Made by a program: the position numbers and the translations under genes. A stretch of 5,762 nucleotides of DNA from Rickettsiales bacterium (lineage in GTDB: Bacteria; Pseudomonadota; Alphaproteobacteria; Rickettsiales; CANDYO01): the NCBI GenBank assembly GCA_947424995.1, contig CANDYO010000130.1, forward strand, positions 1 to 5,762, read 5' to 3'. Below the pieces are notes generated by a model. The model worked only from the letters and a program-made list of their open reading frames with translations. It was not told where the DNA came from and made no database searches. How positions within the stretch are numbered: position 1 is the first letter of the stretch; each line of letters begins with the position of its first letter. Shown piece after piece: positions 4,684 through 5,762 of the stretch.

Positions 4684-5526
4684 ATGAATCAATTCCAGAA
4701 AAATATTCTTAATATCCATAAAGAAAAAGGGCAAAGCTGGCTTGATGATCTGCCTAATACGGTTAGTCTGTTTGCGCAAAAATGGAACCTAACTGATATT
4801 ATTCCAGTCGACAATTTATCCTATAATTATGTATTATCTGCCACTCAAGGCCTTAAGCCAGTTATCTTAAAATTAAGCCTCGATTCTGAGGATTTAAAGC
4901 GAGAAGCTGAAGCTCTACAAGCTTTTACTGGTTACGGTGGAATAGATATTATCAATTATCAGTCAAATGCTTTATTAATGACACAAGCAATACCTGGGCA
5001 TTCTTTAAAAGATTATTTACCAGAAAGATGTGATGAGGCATTAAAGATTGCTTGTAGGATTGCTAAAAGATTACATCAAGCGCCAATACCCAAAAATAAC
5101 TCATTTTTAACTATTGAAAATAGATTTACTTATCTTGATCTAGATTGGAATATCCCCATTGATCATTTAAAAAGAGCGAAGTTGTTAAAGCAGCAAATTT
5201 TAGCGATGTCTGGCCAAAGAGTTTTGCTCCATGGGGATCTTCATCACGATAATATTTTAGCTAATGGTAATGATTGGTCTGTTATTGATCCAAAAGGAGT
5301 AGTTGGCTATCCAATCAATGAAGTTTGGAGTTTTGTGACGGTGATAGAAAAAGATCTAGCCTTTGTTGCTGAGTATTTTGATTTTAAATTAAGCGATGTG
5401 GTTAAATGCTATTATGTTCATGCGGTGCTTGCTGCATGTTGGGCAGTCGAGGACAATGGTGATCCAAGTTTCTTTTTAGGATTGGCGGATAGAGTATTAC
5501 CGATGCTAATGAGAATAACCTTCTAG
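4684..5526 (+). CDS. APH(6)/hydroxyurea-type small-molecule phosphotransferase
   Basis: This 280-residue protein has the aminoglycoside-phosphotransferase fold, which moves phosphate from ATP to a hydroxyl group of a small molecule in the cytosol. The catalytic loop is VLLHGDLHHDNIL (180-192, with D185 the likely catalytic base and N190 a metal ligand). The second metal motif is IDPKG (201-205, D202), and the VVGYP that follows is typical of the APH(6)/hydroxyurea kinase family (Pfam APH_6_hur, which includes streptomycin 6-kinases). K63 in VILKLS and E74 or E76 in KREAEAL probably bind ATP. Length fits the family. The start has no clear Shine-Dalgarno; an in-frame TGA at 4663-4665 and no alternative upstream ATG leave ATG 4684 as the choice. 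It follows the palindromic element and converges with a minus-strand frame at the right edge. Chromosomal members often have unknown natural substrates, so antibiotic resistance should not be assumed. Confidence 0.85.
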   Translation: MNQFQKNILNIHKEKGQSWLDDLPNTVSLFAQKWNLTDIIPVDNLSYNYVLSATQGLKPVILKLSLDSEDLKREAEALQAFTGYGGIDIINYQSNALLMTQAIPGHSLKDYLPERCDEALKIACRIAKRLHQAPIPKNNSFLTIENRFTYLDLDWNIPIDHLKRAKLLKQQILAMSGQRVLLHGDLHHDNILANGNDWSVIDPKGVVGYPINEVWSFVTVIEKDLAFVAEYFDFKLSDVVKCYYVHAVLAACWAVEDNGDPSFFLGLADRVLPMLMRITF

Positions 5527-5626
5527 AAGTAAAAGAACTCCTATCATTATCATAGATATTCCAGTTAATTGGTTGTTTTGTTGTCCCCATATATTGTAGT
5601 CATCTGGTTGGTTTAAAGCTGTTATC

Positions 5627-5762
5627 CTAAACTCCCAGCGATGTGGGCATTATGATTCCTAAAGCCTTAGCGATATCCTTAACTTTTCTATTTGGCTCCT
5701 GAACTAATATTTCTTGATCATAAATCTTTGCCTTTAACCCTCTTAGCCTTAACAACGCTTTA
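5627..5762 (-). CDS. 3' end of an unidentified minus-strand gene (partial)
   Basis: A minus-strand frame enters at the right edge and runs 44 codons to a TAG at 5629-5627. It reads KALLRLRGLKAKIYDQEILV, then QEPNRKVKDIAKALGI and a short tail MPTSLGV. The first part, with mixed charge and regular hydrophobic spacing, looks like a genuine protein end, while the last residues lie over CCCACATCGCTGGG, a small imperfect palindrome that may have replaced the original C-terminus. I do not recognise the family. It converges with the kinase gene. The 100 bases between the two stops show no clear terminator. Confidence 0.45.
   Translation of the reverse strand, partial: KALLRLRGLKAKIYDQEILVQEPNRKVKDIAKALGIIMPTSLGV

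Noticed and set aside
5520..5572. Terminator after the kinase gene
   Set aside because: Only short palindromes (CTTCTAGAAG; CTAT with ATAG) without a stable stem or T-run are present.
5402..5590. 62-codon minus-strand frame overlapping the kinase end
   Set aside because: Most of it is antisense to the kinase C-terminus and it has no Shine-Dalgarno or recognisable motif.

Overview
The window is about two-thirds A+T. It carries an alphaproteobacterial-type haem A pathway gene followed by a CoxF-like micro-protein. The ctaB product reads like those of Rickettsiales, and a palindromic repeat of the kind common in obligate intracellular Alphaproteobacteria is present. I infer a Rickettsiales (or possibly Holosporales) bacterium, probably host-associated and probably not the genus Rickettsia itself. 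This assignment rests on recognised protein character, not on any search.

Left part (1-1201, minus strand): ctaB (haem O synthase) is followed 7 bases later by a 40-residue CoxF-like membrane peptide. Both serve cytochrome c oxidase biogenesis. The usual next gene, ctaG, is not visible. The last 186 bases hold a short GC-richer stretch without a recognisable gene.

Middle (1202-2008, plus strand): a good sigma-70-like promoter (1293-1321), divergent from ctaB, drives a compact chain of small frames: a possible 20-codon leader peptide, a 75-aa protein and a 114-aa protein. They are linked by an ATGA overlap and a TAATG overlap. I recognise neither protein. The translation-start region of the 75-aa gene looks like a partial copy of the leader's start region 59 bases upstream. 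This is the best candidate in the window for something undescribed.

Centre (2009-4519, plus strand): a cold-shock/RNA-remodelling pair. A consensus promoter (2041-2068) and a leader of about 200 bases precede a CspA-family protein. A 15-bp inverted repeat separates it from a 631-aa RhlE-like DEAD-box helicase. The helicase has a DETD motif II and a C-terminal tail of about 190 residues made of roughly ten-residue Ser/Tyr-Pro/Arg/Glu-Gly repeats, including a near-identical 87-bp tandem duplication.

Right part (4520-5762): a 112-bp element bounded by inverted repeats lies between the helicase and a plus-strand small-molecule kinase of the APH(6)/hydroxyurea-phosphotransferase type. At the right edge the 3' end of an unidentified minus-strand frame enters the window, convergent with the kinase.
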